Shown: positions 18,501 through 26,697 of the stretch, piece by piece
Numbering within the stretch: the stretch's first letter is position 1
Layout: every line of letters starts with the position of its first letter
Source of the DNA: Pseudoalteromonas prydzensis
GTDB taxonomy: Bacteria > Pseudomonadota > Gammaproteobacteria > Enterobacterales > Alteromonadaceae
Direction of reading: 5' to 3'
Length of the DNA stretch: 59,297 bases
Assembly: GCF_011050055.1 (NCBI RefSeq)
Contig: NZ_DRGM01000125.1
Location: 1 to 59,297 of the forward strand
The notes under the pieces: model-generated
Seen by the model: only the letters and a program-made list of their open reading frames with translations
Database searches by the model: none
What the model was told of the DNA's origin: nothing
Made by a program: the position numbers and the translations under genes

Positions 18501-19370
18501 GCGCACATCGTGCTGCCCATTTTTAATAACCTGCAAATTATCAGTATTAAAAGTTCCGCCCTAGTACAACGATTACAGCAGCTCAAACCACTCAATGAAT
18601 GCTATAAGCTTGATACTGCAACGACAGTGCCTATGCTTAATGTTGCCGGGTTGCTAGTGTTAGTGATTGATGATAATCAACTGAACTTAGATATTATTAG
18701 CAATATTTTAAACCAAGCAAATATTAATGTTATGACTGCAAATTCGGCGATGGCAGGGATTGATTTAGTAGCACAAGTAAAGCCGGATCTGGTTTTGATG
18801 GATATTCAGATGCCAGAAGTTGATGGCTTACAAGCAACGGCTTTACTGCGACAACAGTATACTCAACAACAATTACCTATTTTTGCGCTTACTGCACACA
18901 GTGAATTGGCCGATGAGCAACGCTCATTTGCAGCTGGGATGAACAAGCATCTCACCAAACCTGTTATTGCTGCGACTTTATTAAATGCAATCAATGAGCT
19001 GAAAGTAACCCAAGTTGCATTTTTTGATCGTTCTTTTATGTTAGCGCAATTCTCGGGCGATAATGGCTTGCTACAGGTTATGTTAGATAAGTTTGCACAG
19101 TTGTGTGCTAGTCATATGCAGCAATTGCAAGTTTCGACTAAGATTAATGACTTAAAACGATTAGTGCACACTATTAAAGGTGTGTCAGGAAATCTTGGGT
19201 TTAATCGCCTCTGTGCTGTCGCACAGCAATTAGAAGGTAAACTGCGAGAATCGCAAGACGTTGAGCAATTAGAGCTGAACCAGCTGCTGTTCGAATTAGC
19301 ACAGGTAAATAGATACATTCAAATACAAGGCTCAGTAAATGTTGAAGAAAGCCAAAATACTGATCGTTGA
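15576..19370 (+). CDS. Hybrid sensor histidine kinase with REC and Hpt domains
   Basis: The 1264-residue membrane sensor has TM1 (about 11-31), a large periplasmic sensing region (32-310), TM2 (about 313-335), a coiled coil, two PAS-like domains (about 415-660), HisKA with H671 (NLSHEIRTPLN), an HATPase domain (NLLTNAVKF, DTGVGI, GVGLGLAI), a receiver with D1076 (LVLMDIQMPEV) and an Hpt domain with H1198 (LVHTIKGVSG). All phosphorelay residues are present. The start is TTG at 15576 with a weak binding site. The 3' end overlaps the next gene by 32 bases, so its probable output is that diguanylate cyclase. The ligand is unknown. Confidence 0.93.
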   Translation: MNFLPLKHYYRSLAVALIVPLLVAFLLCLHLYNIKVERAVAKHEADFANLAAQVEHAMNGANGLVATLFSQYEQPLSYQFEQQWLQDINQQDDYYYRKIPDGGGEIVGQGKFSSTANAIAQWQQVIALGPAFNTALSLIQSLAAVAYVNEQGFAYIKRRHDGDSLMLTQVLDGHLRPAFTDNSLTSSAIIEIAGKNYFSIGHAREQGSEDYIMLIYDLAAFSNWLQKISPSSGEYIFLNDQQKVIASSRNEIKKGVPLTEYWPLASITNKPVKGDARFGNLTLLQAQKQLPIYVGYFVSHSELVSPIVTEVVIEVVFLSVFLVMMFTTLIWLSQRIFVKPMTYLMAYLEQNEVDYKAPSNYQIPANWQPWFSRIKWVLNKNQQLVDSLQQANSELDDQVKIKTRELARSYEAKERHLALLNTMLNSVPDLIYFKNIDGSFLGCNRAYEQYIGVEQGQLVGQQLCDISDDNGQISELEQQVLTTKTKAEQRLETQLQTFQLTIAPFYNEQNQLLGSMGIGRDITAQQDALLALKASESKFRSAIEYAANGVILLSLEHTVLQLNRTARKIFDIDKAAPNLLLAQLFPQQQWQEIASLLALLLTEKKKVYHLTLGQEELNLWWQLSVSLVWDEQQAPYYYVIHIQDVSALTQAKQDAERATEAKSRFIANLSHEIRTPLNAVTGLIDMVAQQGLTTQQQQHAAQAKSAAQSLLAMLNRMLDFARSENNQLQLDLVNFELVALVDSCESVLIGLCQQKGLTFNIEVDPLIAPQLVGDYIRLQQVLGNLLTNAVKFTEHGTITLKITAHDITQAQQTLCFTVRDTGVGIDKADQSRLFDAFTQGDESLTRTHQGVGLGLAIVKHEVALMGSEINVVSDKGQGSEFFFTITFTIEQQSALPNWHNTLVIHSERGINLPEALRPLQQLRFCMLSELTDTTELAEPQRIIANDIDVVSIIERPNIKAALMKNNTQLYVVKNDAHIVLPIFNNLQIISIKSSALVQRLQQLKPLNECYKLDTATTVPMLNVAGLLVLVIDDNQLNLDIISNILNQANINVMTANSAMAGIDLVAQVKPDLVLMDIQMPEVDGLQATALLRQQYTQQQLPIFALTAHSELADEQRSFAAGMNKHLTKPVIAATLLNAINELKVTQVAFFDRSFMLAQFSGDNGLLQVMLDKFAQLCASHMQQLQVSTKINDLKRLVHTIKGVSGNLGFNRLCAVAQQLEGKLRESQDVEQLELNQLLFELAQVNRYIQIQGSVNVEESQNTDR

Positions 19371-20256
19371 TGATGACCCAATAAACCGATTAGTGTTAGA
19401 GAAAACACTAGCAAATGATCACGAGATATTTTTAGTCGAAAGCGGTGAACAAGCCCTGACATTTATTCAATCAACTCAGGTTGATTTAATTATTCTTGAT
19501 ATTGTGATGCCGGGTATTGATGGTTATGAAGTATTAGTTCGATTAAAAGAAAACCCAACTACGCAAGCTATCCCTGTCATTTTTATTTCAGCGAATACCA
19601 GCCATGATGATGAAGCGAAAGGATTTGAATTAGGTGCCATGGATTATATTGCTAAGCCATTTAGTACGGCAATAGTTCGTGCTCGGGTACGTAATCAATT
19701 ACTGATCAAGCAAAAAAATGATTTGCTTGAAGTACTAGCCTCAATTGATGGGCTGACAGAGATCCCTAATCGTCGTTATCTAGACGAAAATTTATCACGG
19801 GAATGGCGTCGAAGCCAGCGTACTGGCACGCCATTATCGGTATTGTTAATGGATATAGATCACTTCAAACGTTATAACGATTGTTATGGTCATCGTGCTG
19901 GAGATGATTGTCTCAAACGTGTGGCACATGCATTGGTTGCTGCATGTGAGCGTGGCAGCGACTTTGTTGCACGTTATGGTGGTGAAGAGTTTGCCGCTGT
20001 ATTACCAAATACCAACCAACAAGATGCATGGCAGTGTGCAAATAAACTCAGAGATGCCGTAAATGCTCTCAATATCCCGCATAAAACGTCACTAAATGCC
20101 GATCATGTTACCATCAGTATAGGCGTTGCCACTACCGAGTTTGGTCAAGTGTATGCTGAACACACGCTGCTTGAGGAGGCTGATCTCGCTTTATATGAAG
20201 CTAAAGCTACTGGGCGCGATAAAATTGTGGCCCGTGTTATTGCTGCAAGTGTGTAG
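19339..20256 (+). CDS. Response regulator diguanylate cyclase (REC-GGDEF)
   Basis: The 305-residue protein has a receiver domain with phosphoacceptor D54 (LIILDIVMPG) and KPF at the end of the domain, then a GGDEF domain with intact GGEEF (214-218). RGSD lies five residues before it (205-208), a proper RxxD inhibitory site for product feedback. It should make cyclic di-GMP when phosphorylated. It overlaps the sensor kinase by 32 bases, so the two form a phosphorelay pair by position: Hpt H1198 to D54 is the inferred route. A hairpin follows the stop codon. Confidence 0.94.
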   Translation: MLKKAKILIVDDDPINRLVLEKTLANDHEIFLVESGEQALTFIQSTQVDLIILDIVMPGIDGYEVLVRLKENPTTQAIPVIFISANTSHDDEAKGFELGAMDYIAKPFSTAIVRARVRNQLLIKQKNDLLEVLASIDGLTEIPNRRYLDENLSREWRRSQRTGTPLSVLLMDIDHFKRYNDCYGHRAGDDCLKRVAHALVAACERGSDFVARYGGEEFAAVLPNTNQQDAWQCANKLRDAVNALNIPHKTSLNADHVTISIGVATTEFGQVYAEHTLLEEADLALYEAKATGRDKIVARVIAASV

Positions 20257-20260
20257 TACA

Positions 20261-20290
20261 AATAAGAGTGGATGATGATCCACTCTTATT
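20261..20290. terminator. Bidirectional hairpin between convergent genes
   Basis: A perfect 12-base-pair stem (AATAAGAGTGGA / TCCACTCTTATT) with a six-base loop sits between the diguanylate cyclase and the convergent DUF3192 lipoprotein gene. There is no long U-run on either side, but the A/T ends of the stem serve both directions. Confidence 0.65.
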
Positions 20291-20301
20291 ATATTGATGG
20301 T

Positions 20302-20685
20302 CTAGATTGCGCTTAGTGAATTATAAATACTGTCACCCACACCAATTAGCTTATTATTTTTAAACACCATTGGCGTACATTCATCTTTAGTTGTTTTACC
20401 ATCTGAGTGAATGCTGTGAGTGGCATAAAATAGCACTTGGTACACATCGTTTTCTTTTTTTAATAACTCTGTAAAGTCAGGTGTTTTTAATTGCTTTAAT
20501 ACACTTTGATAACTAGTATCTAACGCTAAGGCAGCGATGCTTTCACGATTAGATTGATGGCGCTTTTCCCAGCTTGAATAGTTATCTCCAGCCCAATGTG
20601 TTTCTGCTTCACCGTCTGATACGGCAATCACGCAACCGGTTAGAAGAGGGGCAGTAAGCGCGGCGATTAAAAGTACTTTTTTCAT
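20302..20685 (-). CDS. DUF3192-type lipoprotein
   Basis: The 127-residue protein has a lipoprotein signal with lipobox LLTGC (Cys18), then a short mature part with the W-x-K-R-H-Q-x-N-R pattern and VLFYATHS segment that I associate with DUF3192, a small-protein family of marine gammaproteobacteria. It is expected to be anchored in the envelope. Function is unknown. It stands alone: convergent to the diguanylate cyclase on one side, with a gap of about 160 bases on the other. Confidence 0.85.
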   Translation of the reverse strand: MKKVLLIAALTAPLLTGCVIAVSDGEAETHWAGDNYSSWEKRHQSNRESIAALALDTSYQSVLKQLKTPDFTELLKKENDVYQVLFYATHSIHSDGKTTKDECTPMVFKNNKLIGVGDSIYNSLSAI

Positions 20686-20849
20686 TATTTTATCCTGATG
20701 CTAAATATTGATTATTAATTTGTTTAGTATTAGCAAAGAATCTGCCAATATTTTATATACTTTAAAATCAATGATTTAGTTTTATTTTTTTGCGGTGGCT
20801 CATTGTATTTAACCACCTTGGATAGTGCTAAAAGCTAAAACTTAGTTTA

Positions 20850-21794
20850 TTACACCAATCGGTTTAAACTTTTGCCTTGGCTAAATGCACTGATATTTAA
20901 GCTCACTTGTTTAACCAAACGAATGATTGACTCCTCACTTGCCCACGCAATATGCGGGGTCAAAATTAAGTTGTCGCCACGATAAACGGCTAACGGATTA
21001 TCATCTGCCGCAGGCTCTTTGGTTAACACATCAAATCCAGCCCCTGCTATTTGTTTATTAGTTAATGCCTGCGCTAACTGTGCTTCGTTAACAATCCCAC
21101 CACGGGCAGTGTTAATTAAAATGGCGCTTGGTTTCATCATTGCCAGTTCTTCGCTGCCAATTAGATCGCGGCTTTCATCCGTTAATGGGCAGTGAACACT
21201 AATAATATCGGCACGCTTAATTGCTTGAAAAAACTCCGTGCGGCCTTCTCTAGGACTATCACCTTTACGCTCACTAATGATCACATTAGCACCAAACGCT
21301 TTTGCAACATCAGCAACCGCTTTGCCAAGTGAGCCATAACCGATAATTGCTAAGGTTTTACCGCCAATATCATTAAAGCGATAATCCAGGCGGCAAAACA
21401 TCTCGCTTTGTTGCCATAAGCCTTGTTGGCAGTCAGCAATATAGCGATGGGTATTGCCGAGTAAGTTAGTGATCAAAGCAAAGGTGTGCTGCACAACCGA
21501 AGAAGTTGAATAGCCTGCAACATTGGTAACGGCTATGCCATATTCTTTAGCTGCGACTAAATCAACATTGTTAGTGCCAGTAGCGGCAACACAAATGAGC
21601 TTTAATTCTGGGAGTTTTACCAGTGTTTCGCGATTAAGTACCACTTTATTGGTGATCAACACATCAGCACCAGCACTGTGAGCTAATACTTGCTCTGGAC
21701 TGGTGAGCTGGTAGCTGGTGAAATTGCCAAGTGCTTGCAAAGGCTCAAGTGATGTGCCTGCTAATGTGGCAGTATCGAGAAGGGTAATATTCAT
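20850..21794 (-). CDS. hprA: D-2-hydroxyacid dehydrogenase (hydroxypyruvate reductase-like)
   Basis: The 314-residue enzyme has the NAD-binding Rossmann motif GYGSLGKAVADVA, the substrate Arg in INTARGGIVNE, the Glu in DVLTKEP and the catalytic His in ILTPHIAW. The family reduces 2-keto acids with NAD(P)H. Sequence feel and length are closest to glycerate dehydrogenase/hydroxypyruvate reductase (HprA), but exact substrate cannot be read from motifs. It is transcribed away from the ZntR-like regulator; the metal promoter lies in the 100-base gap between them. Confidence 0.85.
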   Translation of the reverse strand: MNITLLDTATLAGTSLEPLQALGNFTSYQLTSPEQVLAHSAGADVLITNKVVLNRETLVKLPELKLICVAATGTNNVDLVAAKEYGIAVTNVAGYSTSSVVQHTFALITNLLGNTHRYIADCQQGLWQQSEMFCRLDYRFNDIGGKTLAIIGYGSLGKAVADVAKAFGANVIISERKGDSPREGRTEFFQAIKRADIISVHCPLTDESRDLIGSEELAMMKPSAILINTARGGIVNEAQLAQALTNKQIAGAGFDVLTKEPAADDNPLAVYRGDNLILTPHIAWASEESIIRLVKQVSLNISAFSQGKSLNRLV

Positions 21795-21828
21795 GCGCTG
21801 TCCTTATTAAAGAAAATAATTTTAATGC

Positions 21829-21860
21829 TTGACCTTGGTGTGTACTCTAAGGTTTATACT
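21829..21860 (+). promoter_or_regulatory. MerR-family promoter/operator of the ZntR-like regulator and permease
   Basis: TTGACC (21829-21834) and TATACT (21855-21860) are separated by 20 bases, and the spacer region carries the dyad ACCTT...AAGGT (21832-21853). This is the architecture of ZntR-regulated promoters. It lies 36 bases before the regulator start, so the regulator-permease operon should be autoregulated by metal. Confidence 0.8.
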
Positions 21861-21896
21861 TGGCATCAGTGGATAATACACTCATTGGAGACACAG

Positions 21897-22310
21897 ATGA
21901 AAATAGGTGAGTTTGCTAATCAGTTAGGTGTCTCTACAGATACCCTAAGATACTATGAAAAACATAATTTGTTAACGCCATCGAGTCGAACCGGGGCTGG
22001 TTATCGCGATTATGGTGAAGCTGCATTAAAGCAAATGGAGTTTATTTTACGTGCTAAAAATGTTGGCTTTAGTTTGGCTGAGATCAAAGAGTTGCTGCAA
22101 ATTAAATTTAAAAAGCACCAACATTCATGCCATGAAGTAAAAAACTTAACAATACAAAAGCGTGACTTAGTCGCAGAGCGCATTGCTGAATTAACACGTT
22201 TTCATCAATCATTATCGGTACTTGCTGACAAATGTTGTGGCGGACAAGAGCCCGCAGATAACTGTTCAATATTAACCACTTTGGAGGACATCGATGGACT
22301 TACTCAATAA
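21897..22310 (+). CDS. ZntR-like MerR-family metal sensor
   Basis: The 137-residue regulator starts at ATG 21897, directly before the MerR HTH ([19 protein letters not shown]). The metal site resembles E. coli ZntR: C78 (SCHEVK), C113-C114 and C123 match C79, C114-C115 and C124. The position of zinc ligand H119 is Glu118 here, which may shift specificity (Zn, Cd, Pb). It should bind the 20-base-spacer promoter upstream and activate its own operon. It overlaps the permease gene by 17 bases, which has GGAGG before its start, implying coupled translation. Confidence 0.88.
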   Translation: MKIGEFANQLGVSTDTLRYYEKHNLLTPSSRTGAGYRDYGEAALKQMEFILRAKNVGFSLAEIKELLQIKFKKHQHSCHEVKNLTIQKRDLVAERIAELTRFHQSLSVLADKCCGGQEPADNCSILTTLEDIDGLTQ

Positions 22311-23595
22311 TTTTTGGCAGTTATTTTTATTATCTGCCCCTTGGTTAATGCTTGGTTTACTTATTGCTGGGTTATTAAATGTGTATTTACCGGCAAATTT
22401 TTTAAATAAGCATTTAGGTAAAGAAGGTTTTTGGACCACAGTGAAAGCCGCTTTAATTGGCGCACCAATGCCGCTGTGTTCATGTGGTGTTATTCCTGCG
22501 GCGATTGGCTTAAGACGTGCTGGTGCTTCAAAAAGTGCTACCACTGCGTTTTTAGTTTCGACCCCTGAAACAGGGGTTGATTCGGTGTCAGTGTCGTATG
22601 TGTTATTAGGTCCATTTATGGCGATTATTCGTCCGATTGCCGCTATTTGTAGTGCCATCGTTGCGGGTGTGTTAGTCGGGCGTGATACTGAGAAACCGCA
22701 AGCAAAATCGACGACGGGATCTGAAGCTAAAACCAGCTGTTGCGCTCCTAAATCAGCGGAACCAGAAGCTAAAACCAGCTGCTGCGCTCCTAAACCAGCA
22801 GCGCCTGAAGCTAAAACTAGTTGTTGCGCTCCTAAACCAGCAGGACCAGAAGCTAAAACCAGTTGTTGCGCTCCTAAACCGGCAGAACCAGAAGCTAAAA
22901 CCAGCTGTTGCGCTCCTAAATCAGCAGCGCCTGAAGTTAAAACCAGCTGTTGCGCTCCTAAACCAGCAGCGCCTGAAGCTAAAACCAGTTGCTGCGATAC
23001 ACCAAGCGCAGCATCACAAAGCCAATGGCAAAAGATGCAACAAGCAGTGAGCTTTAGCTGTAATAAACTGCTATCAGATACCATGGTGTGGTTAATGATT
23101 GGTTTATTCTTTGCTGCATTAGTACAAACCTATGTGCCAGAGTCATTTTTAACGCAGTGGGGCAGCGGTATTTTTGCCATGCTAGTGGTGATATTGATCA
23201 GTATTCCAATGTATATTTGTGCCACTGCATCTACGCCAATTGCAGCAGGCTTATTATTGAGTGGGGTATCTCCGGGGGCGGTGTTAGTGTTTATGCTGGC
23301 GGGACCGGCAACGAATATCGCTACACTAGGTGTAGTGGCTAATGAGCTTGGTAAGCGTGCCGTGGCCGCCTATTTAACTGGGGTTATTGGTGTTGCGTTA
23401 ATATTTGGTTTTTTAACTGATTATTTAGTGACTGAGTTTGGTTTTGTAGTCACCCCATTACTCGGTGAAGAGCATGAAGTACTGCCACATTGGTTAAGCT
23501 TTATCTGCGGAGTCATTTTAATTGCACTTATGCTGCGTTTAGTGGCGAAAGCGTGGCAAGTAAAGCGAAAAGTAACTGGTAAGAGCATTGCTTAA
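22294..23595 (+). CDS. SO_0444-type Cu/Zn efflux permease with Cys-repeat loop
   Basis: The 433-residue permease of the ArsP/DUF318 superfamily has two membrane halves. The first contains the hallmark [21 protein letters not shown] and [12 protein letters not shown]; the second repeats the plan ([27 protein letters not shown]). The halves are joined by a cytoplasmic loop with seven tandem EAKTSCC units (residues about 144-241). The loop should bind thiophilic metal and feed it to the transporter. Regulation by the coupled ZntR-like sensor supports metal export. A terminator follows at 23708. Confidence 0.87.
   Translation: MDLLNNFWQLFLLSAPWLMLGLLIAGLLNVYLPANFLNKHLGKEGFWTTVKAALIGAPMPLCSCGVIPAAIGLRRAGASKSATTAFLVSTPETGVDSVSVSYVLLGPFMAIIRPIAAICSAIVAGVLVGRDTEKPQAKSTTGSEAKTSCCAPKSAEPEAKTSCCAPKPAAPEAKTSCCAPKPAGPEAKTSCCAPKPAEPEAKTSCCAPKSAAPEVKTSCCAPKPAAPEAKTSCCDTPSAASQSQWQKMQQAVSFSCNKLLSDTMVWLMIGLFFAALVQTYVPESFLTQWGSGIFAMLVVILISIPMYICATASTPIAAGLLLSGVSPGAVLVFMLAGPATNIATLGVVANELGKRAVAAYLTGVIGVALIFGFLTDYLVTEFGFVVTPLLGEEHEVLPHWLSFICGVILIALMLRLVAKAWQVKRKVTGKSIA
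22723..23016 (+). repeat. Seven 42-base tandem repeats encoding EAKTSCC units
   Basis: The 14-residue unit [14 protein letters not shown] occurs about seven times in the loop of the permease; copies differ mainly at wobble positions and at the AAP/AEP/AGP site, and the last one diverges after SCC. The in-frame period and near identity suggest copy number can change by slippage or recombination without breaking the frame. Confidence 0.92.
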
Positions 23596-23707
23596 TTAAG
23601 TGTTCTATAAGTACTTTTAAGAGCACTTATCAGGTTGAACTAAAGTGCAATAGTGTGACTTAGTTCGCATTTTAGTTTGCCTGAGTTATAATCGAGAGCA
23701 TAATATA

Positions 23708-23737
23708 AACGGTACGTATTTTACGTGCCGTTTTTTT
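23708..23737 (+). terminator. Rho-independent terminator after the permease
   Basis: An 11-base-pair stem (AACGGTACGTA / TACGTGCCGTT, one G-T pair) with a three-base loop is followed by a run of T. It lies about 110 bases after the permease and ends only 19 bases before the next start codon. A TATAAT at 23687-23692 upstream of it might instead place it in the leader of the next gene. Confidence 0.75.
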
Positions 23738-23755
23738 AACTTTATAGATGCAGTA

Positions 23756-24889
23756 ATGAGTGAATTAGTGGATAAGTACGCCGATATTAGACCTTACAAC
23801 GACGACGAAGTAGCTGCCTCAGTTGCTCGTTTGATTGCTGATAACGCATTTATTGATGTATTAGCAAAATATAACTTGCCGCGCTTTATATCCTCGGTAC
23901 CATTTTTGGCGCGTTTTTTAGTTCGCCGGCAATTACAAAAAAAATGGGGCGGTGTTAATTCTGTTGAACAAGTGCAGCAGGAAGTTGCGAAATATTTAGC
24001 TTTATTGGTTAAGCGCACTACCTCAGAAGTTACTTTTTCTGGTTTAGATCAACTGGATCCCAAACAAGCCTATTTGTTTATCTCCAACCATCGCGATATC
24101 GTGCTTGATCCCGCATTAGTGAATTGGGGGTTATTTAGCCATAAGATGAAAACAGTACGTATCGCCATCGGTGATAATTTGCTGCAAATTCCTTATATTA
24201 CAGAGCTAATGCGTCTTAATAAAAGCTTTATTGTCAAGCGCTCAGCCAAAGCGCCGAAAGAAATGCTCAAAGCCCTATCGCAACTTTCAGCGTATATTTA
24301 TGATTCACTTGCTGGTGGCGATTCAATCTGGATTGCGCAAAAAGAAGGCCGTGCAAAAGATGGCTTTGATCAAACTGATCCGGCGTTACTAAAAATGTTG
24401 CAATTAAATGGCCGTAAGCAAAAGAAAGAATTTTCTGAATATATACGTGAGCTAAAAATTGTACCAGTATCAATCTCTTATCAATATGAGCCTTGTGCTA
24501 TTGCGAAAGCGAAAGAGCTGTATCATAAGCACCACCACGGCCAGTATGTGAAGTCTGCCGGTGAAGATATTGCCAGTATTGTTGAAGGCTTTAGTACCGC
24601 CAAAGGGCATGTTCATTTAGCGTTTGGACAACCAATTACAGCGGGCTGTGAATCACCTGAGCAGTTAGCAAAAACCATCGATGAACAAATTATTGATTCG
24701 TTCTTTTTGCACCCAGGCAATTATATTGCTGGAGGTTGCAAACAAGCCGTAATCGATACAGCTGACGCGCAGGCATTTGAGCAACGCATGGCCCGCGTAC
24801 CTGATGAGTTAAAGTCATTAGTGTTAGCTATGTACGCAAAGCCTTTTCATCGTAAAGCTGAGTTTAATTGTAGCGAACACCAGCAATAA
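23756..24889 (+). CDS. PlsC/PlsB-type glycerolipid acyltransferase family protein
   Basis: A 377-residue protein with the acyltransferase fold: motif I as SNHRDIVLDPAL (about 110-121), motif III region with WIAQKEGRAKDG, and a later PVSISYQYEP. These match the acyl-glycerol-phosphate acyltransferase superfamily; the exact acceptor is unknown. No signal peptide; probably membrane-associated at the inner leaflet. It is monocistronic, between the terminators at 23708 and 24907. Confidence 0.8.
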   Translation: MSELVDKYADIRPYNDDEVAASVARLIADNAFIDVLAKYNLPRFISSVPFLARFLVRRQLQKKWGGVNSVEQVQQEVAKYLALLVKRTTSEVTFSGLDQLDPKQAYLFISNHRDIVLDPALVNWGLFSHKMKTVRIAIGDNLLQIPYITELMRLNKSFIVKRSAKAPKEMLKALSQLSAYIYDSLAGGDSIWIAQKEGRAKDGFDQTDPALLKMLQLNGRKQKKEFSEYIRELKIVPVSISYQYEPCAIAKAKELYHKHHHGQYVKSAGEDIASIVEGFSTAKGHVHLAFGQPITAGCESPEQLAKTIDEQIIDSFFLHPGNYIAGGCKQAVIDTADAQAFEQRMARVPDELKSLVLAMYAKPFHRKAEFNCSEHQQ

Positions 24890-24906
24890 GAAAGTTGCAC
24901 AGTTTC

Positions 24907-24937
24907 AAAAAACCGTAATTAAGTTACGGTTTTTTTT
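24907..24937 (+). terminator. Rho-independent terminator
   Basis: A 12-base-pair A/T-flanked stem around ACCGTAA / TTACGGT with a five-base loop and an eight-T tail follows the acyltransferase gene. Confidence 0.88.
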
Positions 24938-24980
24938 CGTTTAAAAAACGGGCTATACTCAAAGTACTCGTTATTAACTG

Positions 24981-25235
24981 ATGATGGCTATGCAACAAAT
25001 TGAAATTTTTGAAATTCCAAGTCCTTGCAAAGGCATTTGCGAGGTAAATAATCGAGGCTACTGCAAAGGCTGTTATCGCAGTCGTGAAGAGCGCTTTGGT
25101 TGGAATTCATTTTCAAATGCAGAAAAAAAGCACGTGATCAGTTTATGCCAACAACGTTATAAACGTTACTTACAAAAGCGCAAAGCGCTTACTGAACAGC
25201 CCGCTTCACCTAAGCAGGGGGATTTTGGTTTTTAA
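24981..25235 (+). CDS. DUF1289-type small cysteine protein
   Basis: An 84-residue protein with the DUF1289 pattern: SPCKGICEVNNRGYCKGCYRS, then ERFGW and a short helix ending in LCQQRY. The four N-terminal cysteines probably bind a metal ion. The start is uncertain between ATGs at 24981, 24984 and 24990. The 3' end overlaps the convergent periplasmic protein gene by four bases. Function is unknown. Confidence 0.85.
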   Translation: MMAMQQIEIFEIPSPCKGICEVNNRGYCKGCYRSREERFGWNSFSNAEKKHVISLCQQRYKRYLQKRKALTEQPASPKQGDFGF

Positions 25236-25927
25236 TCAAGCTTATGTTTAGCCCTGAGTAACCGGATAGTGCCGTTTTCATTGAGTTTATGTAGTTGCTC
25301 TTCAAGCTTAGGTATTAACGCACTATGGCGAGCATGCAAAAAATGAAAACTCTTGATTGGTGCCAGTACTTCAATTTGAAATTGATTAACATCAAACTGA
25401 GGGTGTTTAGTCGATAATAAAAAGTCGAGTAATAATACCCCTTGTACTTTTTGTTGGGTGAGTAAATTTAGCTGGGCGGTCACGCTTTTCACTTTAATAA
25501 CATCGCCAATAAAGGGGTGTTCATCTAGGTAACTTTGTGCAGCTGGGTAGCCAACTTGAATGGCGATACTGTTAATTTGTTCAAATCGACATTGTTGACA
25601 GTTTTTTAATAGTACAAGGTTAAATTCAAACAGTGGAAAGTTAACCGCATGTAGATTTGTATAGCGTTGGCTGATAGTTGAAACGCGCCCTAGTTGACCA
25701 TCCAGGGTGCCATTATTGGCTGCTGATAAAGCACTTTGGTGATTAAAGTCAATAATATGCACATCATAACCAAGTTCGTTATATGCAAGGGTCATCAACT
25801 CAATAACATAGCGGGCTTGTGGAGTATCAGCGGGGCGATTAAATAGCATATGTTGGGTTTTCGCTATAGTACAAAGCGGCGCTAGTAAACAGCATAGCAT
25901 TATGCATTGAAGAAGATATTTAATCAC
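25232..25927 (-). CDS. Periplasmic amino-acid-binding-like protein (SBP family 3 type)
   Basis: The 231-residue protein has a signal peptide (about 1-22) and a mature part built like family-3 solute-binding proteins: a loop with LDGQLGRVSTIS in the position of the ligand contact, and a hinge. No ABC transporter gene is nearby, so it may be an orphan sensor-like or scavenging protein, as such proteins are common in Alteromonadales. Two Cys near residue 110 (NCQQC) may form a disulfide. Ligand unknown. Confidence 0.7.
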   Translation of the reverse strand: MIKYLLQCIMLCCLLAPLCTIAKTQHMLFNRPADTPQARYVIELMTLAYNELGYDVHIIDFNHQSALSAANNGTLDGQLGRVSTISQRYTNLHAVNFPLFEFNLVLLKNCQQCRFEQINSIAIQVGYPAAQSYLDEHPFIGDVIKVKSVTAQLNLLTQQKVQGVLLLDFLLSTKHPQFDVNQFQIEVLAPIKSFHFLHARHSALIPKLEEQLHKLNENGTIRLLRAKHKLD

Positions 25928-26060
25928 AATGTATCCATATTAGGACGAAAAACGCCACCAATCTACGTTTAAAAGCTAAAAAGCGCGAGTTTCACTCCGA
26001 GCCTTTTGCTAATTTTGTTATACTCTGAGCATTAATATGATTAGTAATAGCAGGTAATTT

Positions 26061-26264
26061 ATGTCGTTTAATTTATGCTTACTACCGCGTGAACAAAAAT
26101 ATCAAATACAACTAGATTATGAAGCGTCGTTTTGGGCGTATCAAATTAAGCGCGGCAAGAGTACGCGTGAGCAAATATACAATACCATTCATAGCCGTCC
26201 AGTGGCTGAGCAAATGTTTTTGAAACAGCAGTTTGAGCAATATTTAGCAACGATGCAAAGCTAA
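26061..26264 (+). CDS. Small DUF3283-like protein
   Basis: A 67-residue protein, MSFNLCLLPREQKYQIQLDY at the start, which recalls the DUF3283 family of vibrios and Alteromonadales. It is charged and soluble, with no motif suggesting activity. Its stop codon shares a base with the start of the GNAT gene (TAATG), so the two are co-translated. Confidence 0.7.
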   Translation: MSFNLCLLPREQKYQIQLDYEASFWAYQIKRGKSTREQIYNTIHSRPVAEQMFLKQQFEQYLATMQS

Positions 26265-26668
26265 TGAACACACTGCGTTTTGAGCGTTTAGAGGCGATTA
26301 AAACACCCTTAGTTAATAAGTTTTACAGTCAACATAAAGCCCGTGGCCGAGCAATCAAACATGATCAAGTATGGGTTGCTTACCATGACTTTATTATTGT
26401 TGCGGCATGTAGAATACAAAATCGCAGTGATTATTTATTTTTATCTACCGTGTTAGTTGCACCAACTTGGCGTCGTCAAGGGCTTGCAAAACAACTACTA
26501 AAGCATGCCTTATCTAATCAAAACTCACTCGTTTATACGTTTGCTTACACTGAGTTAGCTGATTTTTATAAATCAATCGGGTTTAACTTTGTGCTAACAT
26601 TACCATCACCTTTGGATACACTGTTTGCTGTTTACCAGCAACGAAATATAGTCGCTATGCAGTATTAA
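26264..26668 (+). CDS. GNAT-family N-acetyltransferase
   Basis: A 134-residue acetyltransferase of the GNAT fold. Motif A, which binds acetyl-CoA, is LVAPTWRRQGLAKQLLKHAL (about 63-82), and the C-terminal strand FYKSIGFNFV closes the fold. The substrate is unknown. It is coupled to the small upstream gene by a one-base overlap. Confidence 0.85.
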   Translation: MNTLRFERLEAIKTPLVNKFYSQHKARGRAIKHDQVWVAYHDFIIVAACRIQNRSDYLFLSTVLVAPTWRRQGLAKQLLKHALSNQNSLVYTFAYTELADFYKSIGFNFVLTLPSPLDTLFAVYQQRNIVAMQY

Positions 26669-26697
26669 TTTGTTCAAACAAAGACGTGGAAATTTAA

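Noticed and set aside
22272..23084. Minus-strand repeat protein ([14 protein letters not shown] units)
   Set aside because: It is the antisense shadow of the 42-base repeats in the permease, which has clear membrane and metal motifs.
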